Of a DNA stretch of 64,000 nucleotides, positions 43,488-54,184 are shown in pieces. The stretch is from NCBI RefSeq assembly GCF_002940685.1, contig NZ_PNFP01000024.1, positions 20,626 to 84,625 on the forward strand, read 5' to 3'. The notes beneath the pieces were generated by a model. That model was given only the letters and a program-made list of their open reading frames with translations. It was not told the origin of the DNA and searched no databases. Within the stretch, counting starts at the first letter, position 1. The number at the start of each line of letters is the position of its first letter. This stretch comes from Ensifer adhaerens (GTDB lineage Bacteria; Pseudomonadota; Alphaproteobacteria; Rhizobiales; Rhizobiaceae). A program made the position numbers and the translations under genes.

Positions 43488-44423
43488 ATGAATTCCATGA
43501 TCGACGCCCGGGTCAAGTTTCGCCATCTGCAGACATTTGTCGAGGTCTCCCGGCAGAAGAGCGTGATGAAGGCAGCCGAGCTGCTGCATGTCAGCCAGCC
43601 GGCCGTGACCAAGACGATCCGCGAGCTGGAAGAAGTGCTTGGCGTCGCCGTTTTCGAGCGCGACGGGCGCGGCATCAAGATAACACGCTATGGCGAAGTG
43701 TTCCTGCGCCACGCCGGCGCGGCCCTGACGGCGCTGCGCCAGGGGCTTGATTCGGTGTCGCAGGAACGCGCCGGCGACGGCGTGCCGGTTCGCGTCGGGG
43801 CGCTGCCGACCGTCTCGACGCGGATCATGCCGCGCGCCATGACGCTGTTTCTCAAGGAGGAGACCGGCGCGCGCATCAAGATCGTCACCGGCGAGAACGC
43901 CGTGCTTCTCGAACAGCTGCGCGTCGGCGATCTCGATCTCGTCGTCGGACGGCTTGCTGCTCCGGAAAAGATGACCGGCTTTTCGTTCGAGCATCTCTAT
44001 TCCGAACAGGTGGTCTTTGCCGTCCGGGCCGGGCATCCGCTGCTTGCGGGCGCGCATTCCACCTTTGCACGGCTCGCGGATTTCCCGGTGCTGATGCCGA
44101 CGCGCGCCTCGATCATCCGCCCCTTCGTCGAGCGCTTCCTGATCACCAACGGCATCGCCAGCCTGCCGAACCAGATCGAGACCGTGTCCGACGCCTTCGG
44201 TCGTGCTTTCGTCAGGGCGAGCGACGCGATCTGGATCATTTCCGCCGGCGTCGTCGCCGCCGATGTCGAGGACGGCACGATCGCAATCCTGCCGATCGAC
44301 ACCAGCGAGACGAAGGGTCCGGTCGGCCTGACCATGCGCGCAGACGCAGCACCCACGCTCGCCCTTTCTCTGCTGATGCAGACCATCCGCGAGGCCGCGG
44401 CGGCGATCTCGGCCAAGCTCTAG
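43488..44423 (+). CDS. pcaQ: LysR-family activator PcaQ
   Basis: A 311-residue LysR-type regulator starting at ATG 43488 (MNSMIDARVKFRHLQTFVEVSRQKSV, shortened). Helix-turn-helix KAAELLHVSQPAVTKTIRELEE, then the effector domain. PcaQ activates the pca operon in response to 3-carboxymuconate or related pathway intermediates. Name based on family resemblance and divergent position next to pcaD. Confidence 0.93.
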   Translation: MNSMIDARVKFRHLQTFVEVSRQKSVMKAAELLHVSQPAVTKTIRELEEVLGVAVFERDGRGIKITRYGEVFLRHAGAALTALRQGLDSVSQERAGDGVPVRVGALPTVSTRIMPRAMTLFLKEETGARIKIVTGENAVLLEQLRVGDLDLVVGRLAAPEKMTGFSFEHLYSEQVVFAVRAGHPLLAGAHSTFARLADFPVLMPTRASIIRPFVERFLITNGIASLPNQIETVSDAFGRAFVRASDAIWIISAGVVAADVEDGTIAILPIDTSETKGPVGLTMRADAAPTLALSLLMQTIREAAAAISAKL

Positions 44424-44457
44424 CCGCACCACGCCGATTGGCGAGGTCACCTTGCGG

Positions 44458-46143
44458 TCATCTCGCGCCGGCAACCGCTCCAGCATCCAATATTCGGCTG
44501 CTGCTTAGCAAGCCGGCGGCCTGCACCAGCGGATAACCGGCCGCGGCGATATCGGAATTGATCCGGTGGAGGTCGCGCACGAGATCGATGAAGAGGGCAT
44601 TGTCTCTTGCACCGGCCGCCGTCTCCGCATGCTCGCCGCCAAGATGCCGCCGGACGATTTCGTCCTCGAGTTCGCGGAAACGGTCCTTTTGTGCCGCCAG
44701 GCGGGAGGCTGCCGTAACGTCCCTGGACGAGAGGGCCGCAGGCAGCAATCTCAAAGAGGCCGCGATCACCTCCGAGAGCGCCTCGATCGCCGCGCGCTGG
44801 CTCGCGGAAAACTGGATGTTCTGTTTGATCTTTACCCGAATGCGATCGGCAAGGCTCAGCTTGATGACGTCGCCTGCATGTTCGAGATTGCTCGCAAACA
44901 GCATGATTTCATGGGCCCTGCTGGTCTCTCCGGCCGGCAACCCGTCCTGGGTCAACTGTCCGAGATAGGCGTGAACCGACGCCATGTAATTGCCGAGCCG
45001 CGCATCGACGGAAAGCAGCTCCTTCAGATTTTCCAGCCTGCCGGCCTGCAAGGACGTCAGCGCCATCCGGAACATGCGCTCCAGCAATTCGCTCATGCGG
45101 ATCGTTTCCGTCGTTGCGTTGCTGAGCGCGATTGCCGGCGTCTCCAGCGACATGCTGTCGAGATAGCGGGGGGATGCCAACGGATCGGCGGCGACCGGCG
45201 TCGGCGGGACAAGCCGCTCGACAAGACTGACGACGAGCGACGACAGCGGCAGGAACACGGCCGCGACGATCAGGTTGAAGGTGACGTGAAGGCCGACGGC
45301 GACGTGCAACGGATCCGTGGGCAGACGGCCGGCAATCTCCACGATCTGCCGTGCGAAAGGCAGCAGCGACACGGCCAGAATGCCGCGGCAGAAGAGATTG
45401 GCGATCGGCAGCTTGCGGGCGGGTGGCGGCTGGTCGAGCGTTGCGCTGACGGCCGGCAAGCCGCCGCCGAAATTGATCCCGAGGATGAGCGGGACGGCGC
45501 CTGCGACTTCGAGGCTGCCGTTCATCAGCAGCGAGGCGACGAGCAGGATGACGGCGAGCGTCGAATGGAACAGCCATGCGAGCATCGCGCCGACGAGGAA
45601 GCCGAGCACCGGCTCGGTCGCAACCGCTTGCAGGACGTCGTGGAAAAGTGTGGCTTCGCGCAACGGCGCGGTCGCCGACACGATCACCTTCAGGGCCATC
45701 AGCATCAGGCCGAGGCCCATCAGGATGCGGCCGGCGTTTCGTGGCCGAAATTCGCCGGACACGCTGAACGCGACATAGCCGGTCAAGAGAAACAGCGGAG
45801 AGAGCACGCCGGCAAGCGACGAGCCGGAGGCAAAGAGGCCGGAGACGAGCGCCGAGCCGATATCCGCGCCGAGCAGGACGGCAAGTCCGGTTTGCGCCGA
45901 GATCGCGCCGGCACCTGCAAGCCCGGCGACGATCAGCGCCATCGCCGTGGCGCTGCCGAGCACGGCGGTGGCAAGAACCCCGCCACCGAAGGCGGTCAAC
46001 CGGTTCGACAGGCGTTCTTCGACAAAGCGCTGCAGCCGGTCGCCCCAGCCGCGCATGACGCCGGTGCGCACCATGCGCACGCCCCACAGAAGCAGCGCCA
46101 CGCCACCCAGAAGTTCCAGGATAACCAATGTTCCGGAGTTCAT
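44458..46143 (-). CDS. Na/Pi-cotransporter family protein with PhoU-like domain
   Basis: A 561-residue protein starting at 46143 (MNSGTLVILELLGGVALLLWG). Eight or so hydrophobic segments hold the NptA-type repeats (GSATAMALIVAGLAGAGAIS and LFHSTLAVILLVASLLMNGS), followed from about residue 335 by a helical PhoU-like domain. Members move phosphate by sodium coupling, and direction in bacteria may be efflux. It starts 22 bases after the phosphatase gene stop, so it appears to be the last gene of the ABC-phosphatase operon. Confidence 0.87.
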   Translation of the reverse strand: MNSGTLVILELLGGVALLLWGVRMVRTGVMRGWGDRLQRFVEERLSNRLTAFGGGVLATAVLGSATAMALIVAGLAGAGAISAQTGLAVLLGADIGSALVSGLFASGSSLAGVLSPLFLLTGYVAFSVSGEFRPRNAGRILMGLGLMLMALKVIVSATAPLREATLFHDVLQAVATEPVLGFLVGAMLAWLFHSTLAVILLVASLLMNGSLEVAGAVPLILGINFGGGLPAVSATLDQPPPARKLPIANLFCRGILAVSLLPFARQIVEIAGRLPTDPLHVAVGLHVTFNLIVAAVFLPLSSLVVSLVERLVPPTPVAADPLASPRYLDSMSLETPAIALSNATTETIRMSELLERMFRMALTSLQAGRLENLKELLSVDARLGNYMASVHAYLGQLTQDGLPAGETSRAHEIMLFASNLEHAGDVIKLSLADRIRVKIKQNIQFSASQRAAIEALSEVIAASLRLLPAALSSRDVTAASRLAAQKDRFRELEDEIVRRHLGGEHAETAAGARDNALFIDLVRDLHRINSDIAAAGYPLVQAAGLLSSSRILDAGAVAGAR

Positions 46144-46165
46144 CTCATGCCCCTCGCCGCAAGCT

Positions 46166-46767
46166 TCAATCCGCGACAAAATCGTCGGGTGCGACGGATC
46201 CGATGTTGTAGCCCTCCAGCTGCGCGGCCATGCTGCCTTGCCGCGGGAAATGCAGGATGGTCGCAGTCCCCGGCGTCACCGGGACGACGCGCGAGGGAGG
46301 AAGATCGAGGAACTCGTGGCAGGCGGCGCGCACGACCCCGCCATGGGCGACGACCAGCAGGTCCCCCTCGGTGCGCGACATCCAGTCATGCACGCCCTCG
46401 GCCACGCGGCCACGGAAAGCGCCCCAGGTTTCGCCATTGGCCGGCGTGAACGTGCCGGCGCGCCAGGCGGCATATTCCTCCGGGCGCTCGGCGATCAGAT
46501 CCGGCTTTCGCCGTCCCGTCCATTCGCCCATGTCCAGTTCGCGGAAGCGCTCGTCGGTCGGCGCGTCCGGATGACCGATGAGTGCCACCGTCTGCCGGGT
46601 GCGGCCGAGATCGGAGGCGATGATGCGGACCGGCTTCAACGCCTTGGCATAGGGCCGAAACCGCCTCACCTGCGCGACCCCGCGCTCGGACAGGAGCGAG
46701 TTGTCCTGTCCCTGGAGGCGTTGTTCGGCGTTCCACTGGGTCTCGCCGTGGCGCATGAGGATGAGCC

Positions 46768-46771
<4 letters not shown>
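46166..46771 (-). CDS. histidine phosphatase family protein
   Basis: A 201-residue phosphoglycerate-mutase-fold phosphatase. Catalytic RHGET motif (LMRHGETQWNAEQR, His8), second Arg in ASDLGRTRQT, Glu in ELDMGEW and second His in VVAHGGVVRA. It has no signal peptide, so it works in the cytoplasm. The ATG overlaps the ATPase stop (ATGA). Between an importer and a phosphate transporter, a role in dephosphorylating the imported substrate is likely; the substrate is unknown. Confidence 0.9.
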
Positions 46772-47864
<1,093 letters not shown>

Positions 47865-47868
<4 letters not shown>

Positions 47869-49610
47869 TGTGCTTTCCATTTCTGGACACGGTTCTGCAG
47901 GCTGTGGGCCACGAAGGAGGCAGCCAGGCAGACGACGAGGATGACGAGGGTGATGGCATTGGCAAACTGCATGAAGCCTTCCGCGGCGTAGCGGTAGGCG
48001 ACCATGCTCAAGACCGGCGAGGTGGCGGTGAACAGGAGCACCACCAGCGAGAGATCCCGCACCATCTTGACGAAGACGAGGATCGCGCCGGCAAAGAGGC
48101 CCCGGATTACCAGCGGAAAGATGATCGCAAACAGGCGACGGATCAGCCCCGCACCGGTCAGCCGGGCGCTTTCCTCGATATCGGCGGAGATCTGGCCGAG
48201 CACCGACCGCCCCGACTGAACGGCAAAGGGCAGATTGTGCGCGGATGCCGCAATCACCAGCAGGGCGAAGGTGCCATAGAGCGAGGGCAGCGGCCCGATC
48301 GGTGCGCCGAAGAGCGCGATATAGGCGGCGGCAAAGGCGATGCTCGGCACCAAGAGCGGCAGGAAGGCGAGCTGGCTCAGCACCGTCGCGAGCAGGCTGC
48401 CGCGACGCTGCACGATGGTATAGGCGAGCGCCAGACCGAGCAGCATCGTGGTGAAGGCGACGACGAGCCCGAGGCGGATCGTGTTCCAGATCGCATCGAT
48501 CAGCACCGGATTGCGGAAGATGCCCGCCTGCCCCTGCGCCATCTCGCCGCCGCCTTCGCCGATCCAGAAATGCAGCGTCCAGTTGGAAAAGAGCGCGCCG
48601 CTCTGCGGTGCCAGGCTCGATGCTGCCAGCACAAGGACAGGCAAGACGGTGGTCAAAAGTCCGATGACGACGGCGACGGCAAAGAGCGGCCAGCGCCAGG
48701 CGCCGAGCGGGAAGCGCTTCGTCCGCCCGCCTTTGCCGGTCACGGTGATGAAGGCCTTGCGGCCGGAGACGATACGGTCGGAGAGCCACAGGAACAGGGC
48801 CGACACCGCAATCAGCAGCAGCGCGAGCACGAAGCCACGTTCGTTCTGCCCGGTCTCGATCATGCCGAAGAGGCGGGTGGAAAGCGTCTGCATGCGCACC
48901 GGCAGGCCGAGCAGCGCCGGGGCCGCGAAGTTGGCGACGGCGCCGGCAAAGGTCAGCGACGCCGCCGCGATCAGCGCCGGCGTGACTACCGGCAGGATGA
49001 TGCCGAAGAAGATGCGCGGGCGCTTGGCGCCGGCCATCTGGCCGGCCTCGACGAGATCGGCGCCGACCGAGCTCAACGCCGCGGCGATGATGGTATAGGC
49101 GAGCGAATAATAGTGTGCGATCAGCACGATCGCCGTCGGGATCAGGCCCCAGGCAAGCCAGTCCGGGATGGCAAGGCCGCTTGTTTCGAAGAAACCGGCC
49201 GAGCCGCCGAGACGCGAATTGCGAAACAGCGTGCCCCAGGCAAGTGCCGCGGCGAAGCTCGGGATCATGTAGGGCAGCGAAGCCATCAGGCCGAGGAAAC
49301 GGCGCCCCGGCACGTCCGTCAGCACCACCAGCCAGGCGAGGAAGCCGCCGATGAGCAGGCAGCCGCTGGCGACGCTGAAGCCGAGGATCATGGTGTTGAG
49401 CAGCGGCCGCCACCAGAGATTGGTCGAGAGCGGACTGACGAGCACGGCCTTCCAGGCCGCGATGCCCTCGGGCGTCAGCGTCGTGAAGAGGATGCGCAAG
49501 AGCGGAGCGACGACCAGGATCGCGACGATGGCGACGAGAATTGCCGGCAAGAGGAACCCCGATCGGAGCAGCCGGCTGCCCGATGGTGCGGATATCGATA
49601 GGAATATCAT
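47865..49610 (-). CDS. fused ABC permease, AfuB/FbpB type
   Basis: A 581-residue permease with two homologous halves, each about six helices with its own EAA loop (VEAGQMAGAKRPRIFFGIILPVV and IEESARLTGAGLIRRLFAIIFPLV). The fused double permease is usual for FbpB/AfuB importers, which handle ferric iron or, for AfuABC, hexose phosphates. It lies 57 bases after the binding-protein gene. Confidence 0.92.
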
Positions 49611-49667
49611 GTGCGAGCCTCGGCGTCAGCCGGCACGTCGCGAACCCGCGCCGGCTGACGGTTTCCG

Positions 49668-50789
49668 TTACTGGAGCGTGATGATCAGGTCGGCGATGCG
49701 CCCGCGCGCCGCGGCCGTCTTTGCCGGATCGATCGTCCAGGCTTTCAGGTCGCCGAGTTTGACGGAGTCCGGATGGTGGGCGATCGTCTTGCGGGTCGCG
49801 TAGTCGCCGGGGACGTTGAACGGCTCGAAGCCGGCGCCACCGCTCGGCGTGTCGTCGCCGAACATGAAGTCGATCAGCAGCCGCGCGGCGGCCGGATGCG
49901 GCGCCTTGTCGGCAACCGTCAGCACCGCCGGGAAGAGGATGCCGTTGGCCGGTTCGACATTGTTGGCGATCTGCAGCGCCCAGCCCTCCTTCTCGTTGTC
50001 GCGGCGGTCGGAATAGGTGCCGAAGCCAACGGGCGGGTTCTTGGCATTGACGTCGCCGACCGACTTGTTGAGCACGTCGCTGTTCGGAACCAGGATCAGG
50101 TCGTTGGCGAAGAGGTCCTTGATGTACTGCTCGCCGGCGCCCTGAAGTTCTCCTTCCACTTCGATATCCTTGCCGAAATGCGCCTTGTAGGCGGCCGCCA
50201 TCTCGTCTGGATGAAGCGCGATCTCGGTCAAAAGATCGAGCAACTCCCCGCGCTGGCTCGGATCGACCATCAGCACCCGCCCCTGCCACTCCGGCTGGGT
50301 GAGCTGCCAGAGATTGGTCACAGGCGAACCGTCCGGAAAGGCCTTCTCGTTATACATCAGCACCTTGGTCGAGAGGCGCTGGGTCAGAAGCGGCCCCTTG
50401 TAGCGATCCTCCAGTTCGTTCGCGACCCGCGGCGGCACGTAGTTCACGATCCGCTTCCCCTCCAGAAGCTTGGTGAACACGACAGGCGTATCGGCGATGT
50501 AGAGCACGTCGACGGCGTGCACGCCGGCCTGTTGCTCCGCCTCGACGCGGGCGATCTGCTTGGTCGAGCTCATGTCGAGGCCGATGAGGTCGATGCCCGG
50601 ATAGGCTTCCTCGAAGGCCTTTTCGATCTTGGCGATGCGGCTCGACAGCGAGAAGACGGTGACGCTTCCCTCCTTCTGCGCAAGCGGCAGCAATTGCTGC
50701 GGCGTCAGGCCGTCGAGATCGGATGCGACCGCCATCGACGGCAGTACGAAACAGGCGGCAAGTGCGGCATTGCTCAGTCTTTTCAGCAT
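49668..50789 (-). CDS. periplasmic binding protein of the AfuA/FbpA class
   Basis: A 373-residue binding protein starting at 50789 (MLKRLSNAALAACFVLPSMAVAS), with GGAG upstream and a clear signal peptide. The mature sequence has EGSVTVFSLSSRIAKIEKAFEEAYPGI, typical of the ferric/AfuA/phosphonate-binding class. The Tyr pair of true iron binders is not evident; a phosphorylated organic ligand fits the operon better (inference). Confidence 0.88.
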   Translation of the reverse strand: MLKRLSNAALAACFVLPSMAVASDLDGLTPQQLLPLAQKEGSVTVFSLSSRIAKIEKAFEEAYPGIDLIGLDMSSTKQIARVEAEQQAGVHAVDVLYIADTPVVFTKLLEGKRIVNYVPPRVANELEDRYKGPLLTQRLSTKVLMYNEKAFPDGSPVTNLWQLTQPEWQGRVLMVDPSQRGELLDLLTEIALHPDEMAAAYKAHFGKDIEVEGELQGAGEQYIKDLFANDLILVPNSDVLNKSVGDVNAKNPPVGFGTYSDRRDNEKEGWALQIANNVEPANGILFPAVLTVADKAPHPAAARLLIDFMFGDDTPSGGAGFEPFNVPGDYATRKTIAHHPDSVKLGDLKAWTIDPAKTAAARGRIADLIITLQ

Positions 50790-50817
50790 TTCTTTCTCCT
50801 CCCTTTGTAGTTCCCCG

Positions 50818-50924
50818 CCAGAGCATCCCGCCTTCAAGTGGATTCACCTGCGGGCGGAAAGATGCTCTGGATTCAAAGTGCTAGAGCATACTTTGTGCGT
50901 TCACATGACCGCACCGCGCTCTAG
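50818..50924. repeat. two-module palindromic intergenic repeat
   Basis: Module one has 10-bp perfect arms CCAGAGCATC (50818-50827) and GATGCTCTGG (50861-50870) with partly paired inner CCGCC/GGCGG. Module two has 7-bp arms CTAGAGC (50881-50887) and GCTCTAG (50918-50924), the latter overlapping the RpiR stop codon. The two-module build matches the element at 11271-11374, though the sequences differ. It lies between the regulator and the ABC operon it likely controls. Confidence 0.6.
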
Positions 50925-51757
50925 TCGAAGTCGTTGAACAACTCCGACAGCTTCTCCAGCCTGCCGATCACCTGCCCCTGGTGGCGGCCGGCGATCGTGA
51001 GCACGATGGCATTGACGATCGCAAACGGGATCGTCGGTGTCTGGAATTCGCTGCCCGAGCGTCCCCTCGGCGCTGCGAGCATCAGATCGGCGGCGGGCTC
51101 CATCAGCGGCCCGACCAGATCGGAAACGAGGATCGCCTGCGCGCTGACCCGTGTCGCATGCCGCATCAGCGGGCCATAGCTTTGCGGCTGCTTGCGAAAG
51201 GCGAGCGCCACGACGAGGTCGCCGGCGTCCATGCCGACCAGGCGCTCGGCGATGTCCCGGCCGCGCCCGGTCAACTGGATCGTGGTCATGCCGAAGCGGT
51301 CGAGCCGGCGCTGCAGGAAGCCGGCCACCGATTGCGCATGGCCCTGCCCGAAGATGAAGACGCGGCGTGCGGAAAAGATCATGTCCGCAGCCCGGTCGAT
51401 GTCGGCCTGCTCGACCGAGCGGGCGAGCGTTTCGAGCGCGGTGATCTCGGCGGCGATCAAGTCGGTCAGATAGTCGCCATGCTCGACCTTCGAGACCGAG
51501 CGGCGCATGCGGTTGGCGGCATCCTGATCGTCCAGCACCTCGCGCTGCAATTGCGCGCGAAGGTCCGGAAAGCCTTTGTAGCCCAACTTCTGCGCAAGCC
51601 GCGTCGCCGTGGCCTCATGGACGGAAGCGCGCTGGGAAAGCTGCGGCCCCGACAGGAACGCCGCTTCCGCCCGGTTCTCCAGCATGGTCGTGATCAGTTT
51701 CTGATCCGCATCGGTCAGCCGCCTGGAATGCGTCTTAATGCGATCGAGTATGGTCAT
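50921..51757 (-). CDS. MurR/RpiR-family regulator
   Basis: A 278-residue regulator. The N-terminal RpiR helix-turn-helix (about 1-75: FLSGPQLSQRASVHEATATRLAQKLG) is followed by a SIS sugar-phosphate-binding domain (about 125-260: RRVFIFGQGHAQSVAGFLQRRLDRFG). SIS domains in this family sense phosphosugars, consistent with the phosphatase and importer encoded downstream on the same strand. Its own upstream region holds repeated half-sites. Confidence 0.92.
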   Translation of the reverse strand: MTILDRIKTHSRRLTDADQKLITTMLENRAEAAFLSGPQLSQRASVHEATATRLAQKLGYKGFPDLRAQLQREVLDDQDAANRMRRSVSKVEHGDYLTDLIAAEITALETLARSVEQADIDRAADMIFSARRVFIFGQGHAQSVAGFLQRRLDRFGMTTIQLTGRGRDIAERLVGMDAGDLVVALAFRKQPQSYGPLMRHATRVSAQAILVSDLVGPLMEPAADLMLAAPRGRSGSEFQTPTIPFAIVNAIVLTIAGRHQGQVIGRLEKLSELFNDFD

Positions 51758-51766
51758 GACGTCCCC

Positions 51767-51852
51767 GCAAGTTCATTTGCAGGATCCATCGTTCCTGCAA
51801 TCTTTCGTGCCGTCAACGGGAGTGATGCAAGAATCTTTGCAATGACCTGCAA
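51767..51852. promoter_or_regulatory. cluster of TTGCA/TGCAA inverted repeats upstream of rpiR
   Basis: In the first 95 bases before the RpiR start lie GCAA-N6-TTGC (51767-51780), the perfect 8-bp inverted repeat TTGCAGGA-N8-TCCTGCAA (51777-51784/51793-51800), TGCAA-N6-TTGCA (51826-51841) and TTGCA-N6-TGCAA (51837-51852). A further TTTGC-N8-GCAAA occurs at 51981-51998. Overlapping repeats of one half-site suggest cooperative binding of a dimer or tetramer, most likely RpiR autoregulation. Confidence 0.65.
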
Positions 51853-52165
51853 GAGCGCCGGAGACCCCGTTGCGAACAGGCTTTCCACCCTGCATGCCGG
51901 CGCCCAAACGCCCCGAAGAACCTACCTTTGCGCGCCATGGACGAGCACACCTGCAACCTTCGCGTTCGCCCGAAAGATTCTTTGCAAGGAACCGCAAATC
52001 AAACTCGTAGCCACCGGCTCCCACCGATCTGTGACGCGTGGCGCGCCGTCCCGAACGAATTCTCCTCATGTTTCAGCGTCATCTTCATGCAATCCACGCA
52101 CGGCCTCAACGAAAACTGTGCGTGGCGGTTGCATCGCGTTCTTCAGCGAAACTCCGAGAGCCACG
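51853..52165. other. intergenic region before the sensor kinase
   Basis: About 310 bases without a credible gene. A plus-strand frame stays open through much of it and joins the kinase, but the translation is Arg/Thr-rich and unlike protein. Apart from the TTTGC/GCAAA pair at 51981-51998 I see no recognisable element. It should contain the kinase promoter. Confidence 0.5.
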
Positions 52166-53320
52166 ATGAGCGATCCTCAAACGACAGACCGTGCCTTTGG
52201 CCCAGCCTCAGGCAGCCAATCCAAAAATCGCGAATGGTCGAGCGGAGGCTTCAGTTGGCTTCTGACGAAGCACATGTTTCTGGTGGTGACGGCCACCATG
52301 GCGGTCCTGACGCTGGGATCGTGCGTCTACATGTACATCTTCTATCTGATGCACCCCGACACGGCCTTTGAACCGATCACCCTGGCAGACTTCCTGACAT
52401 TGGGTGCGGTGCTCACCGTCAGCCTCATGATCGCTGCGATCATCGGCGGTCGTCTCAGCCAGCGGATCGTGTACGCGCTGGTGCTCATCCGCGATGCCGC
52501 AAAAGCGATCGCGATGGGAAACTTCTCTACCCGCGTGCCGGTTCGGTCCGGAAGGTTGGGGGAAGTCGACGATGTGATCGACCATTTCAACCGGATGGCT
52601 GAACTGCTGGAGAACGCCGAGAACGAGCTGCGATACCAGAACAATGCCATCGCCCACGAGCTGCGGACCCCTTTGACCGTGCTGCGCGGCCGCCTGCAGG
52701 GCATGCGCGACGGCCTCTTCAAGCCGACTACGGAGCTTTACGATGGGTTGATCGGCCAGATCGACCATCTGACCGGCATCGTCGAGGATCTGCGCATTCT
52801 TGCGCTCTCGAATGTGGGGCGGCTGGAACTGAGGCCCGAGCCGGGCGACATGGGCGATGAGGCGGAGACCGCCGTTGCGACGATGCTCGGCGAGTTCGAC
52901 AAGGCCGGGATGCCGGTCTCCCTCAACCTTGACCGGGTACCGATGACGCTTGATCGGCTGAAGGTGAGGCAGGCCCTGCTCGCGATCCTGCACAATGCGA
53001 CCCGATACGCCCCGGGGAGCAGGCTTTCCATCGTGACAAAGACGAGAGGCTCCCAGGCGATCTTCCAATGCCAGGATTCCGGCCCCGGCATGTCCGACAT
53101 CGACATTGAACACGCCTTCGACCGGTTCTGGCGCGCCGACGATTCCCGATCGCGGGCGAGTGGCGGAAGCGGCCTCGGGCTCTCGGTCGTCCGGGCCATC
53201 GCCGAGGCACACGGGGGTTCGACCAGCGCGAGGAGAAACGAGTCCGGTGGAATGACCTTCGAGATCGCATTGCCGACGGACTGTGGGAGCAGAGGCGCGC
53301 AAAGTGTTCTCTCTCCATGA
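52166..53320 (+). CDS. sensor histidine kinase, orphan
   Basis: A 384-residue two-helix membrane kinase. Transmembrane segments at about 36-60 and 72-94 with a very short periplasmic loop, then HAMP (95-147), dimerisation domain with His164 in AIAHELRTPLTVLRGRL, and the ATPase domain with N box HNATRYAP, G1 DSGPGMS, F box FDRFWRADDS and G2 GGSGLGLSV. All catalytic motifs are intact. No response regulator gene is adjacent, so its partner lies elsewhere. Confidence 0.9.
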   Translation: MSDPQTTDRAFGPASGSQSKNREWSSGGFSWLLTKHMFLVVTATMAVLTLGSCVYMYIFYLMHPDTAFEPITLADFLTLGAVLTVSLMIAAIIGGRLSQRIVYALVLIRDAAKAIAMGNFSTRVPVRSGRLGEVDDVIDHFNRMAELLENAENELRYQNNAIAHELRTPLTVLRGRLQGMRDGLFKPTTELYDGLIGQIDHLTGIVEDLRILALSNVGRLELRPEPGDMGDEAETAVATMLGEFDKAGMPVSLNLDRVPMTLDRLKVRQALLAILHNATRYAPGSRLSIVTKTRGSQAIFQCQDSGPGMSDIDIEHAFDRFWRADDSRSRASGGSGLGLSVVRAIAEAHGGSTSARRNESGGMTFEIALPTDCGSRGAQSVLSP

Positions 53321-53416
53321 AAACTGGACGAACTCTGCGCGGAACCCGCAAGCAGGTGTGTCAAATCGATCTCATTGAACGGGCCGACCGGTCCGCGACA
53401 ATAAAGGAAACGATCG

Positions 53417-54028
53417 ATGACTCTCAACTTCAAGTCGGCCGCACTTGCCCTGGCCGTTGCCGCAGCCGCTTCGGCCGCCCAGGCCGCTGATCTCAACAAT
53501 CCGGGCGTCGACTTTGCCAATGTGGAACGTTGGACCGGGGCCTATGCAGGCGGTCACATCGGCGCCGGCTCCTCGAACCAGAAGGGCAGCAAGAACAAGA
53601 TCAATGGCGGCGTCCAGGTCGGTTACAATCAGCAGTTCGGCGATTTCGTGGTCGGTGGCGAGATCGAGGCGGCGCGCGCCGGCGGCCTGCAATACAAGGT
53701 CGGCAAAGGCGGCATCTTGCAGCAGACCTGGAGCGGCACGGCCAGGGCCAAGGCCGGTTACGCAATGGACAACGTGCTCTTGTACGGCACGCTGGGCGTC
53801 ACCACGGCGCGCTTTGAAGGCAAGGGCGCCGTGACCTCCGGCGATCGCTGGCACACGGGCTGGTCCTATGGCGCCGGCGCAGAGATGGCCTTTACCGAGA
53901 ACATCTCCGGTAAGGTCGAATACACGCAGACCCGCTTCAACGGCGTCGGATCCACGGTCGGCGGCGTGAAAGGCTCGGACAACCTGGTCAATCACGCGAT
54001 CAAGACCGGCCTGAACTTCCGCTTCTGA
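53417..54028 (+). CDS. Omp25/RopB-like outer-membrane beta-barrel protein
   Basis: A 203-residue exported protein: signal peptide ending AAQAAD, then WTGAYAGGHIGAGSS, the opening of the alphaproteobacterial Omp25/Omp31 family, followed by about eight amphipathic beta strands and C-terminal GLNFRF ending in Phe. Such small barrels are abundant structural outer-membrane proteins. It starts 96 bases after the kinase; the upstream gap could hold its own promoter. Confidence 0.9.
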   Translation: MTLNFKSAALALAVAAAASAAQAADLNNPGVDFANVERWTGAYAGGHIGAGSSNQKGSKNKINGGVQVGYNQQFGDFVVGGEIEAARAGGLQYKVGKGGILQQTWSGTARAKAGYAMDNVLLYGTLGVTTARFEGKGAVTSGDRWHTGWSYGAGAEMAFTENISGKVEYTQTRFNGVGSTVGGVKGSDNLVNHAIKTGLNFRF

Positions 54029-54070
54029 CCCGGACAGCGACCGGTTCTACTGTCCCCCTAGCACCGGGCG

Positions 54071-54118
54071 GGCGAGTGGCAATCGCTCGCCACCCGGCGG
54101 CGCCTGGCAGGCGCCGCC
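54071..54118 (+). terminator. tandem hairpins after the Omp25-like gene
   Basis: A first stem pairs GGCGAG (54071-54076) with CTCGCC (54086-54091). A second, very strong stem pairs GGCGGCGCCT (54096-54105) with AGGCGCCGCC (54109-54118) around GGC. No T-run follows, so they may act as mRNA-stabilising ends as much as terminators. Confidence 0.55.
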
Positions 54119-54184
54119 ACCACACGGGCCAACATGGAGTCGTCCGTAAGCGCACCGGTCGTAGTCTGACCGGATCACGCGCCC

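Noticed and set aside
50981..52165. Long upstream extension of the sensor-kinase frame
   Set aside because: It runs antisense to the RpiR gene and through the operator region; the composition is not protein-like and ATG 52166 gives a normal kinase.
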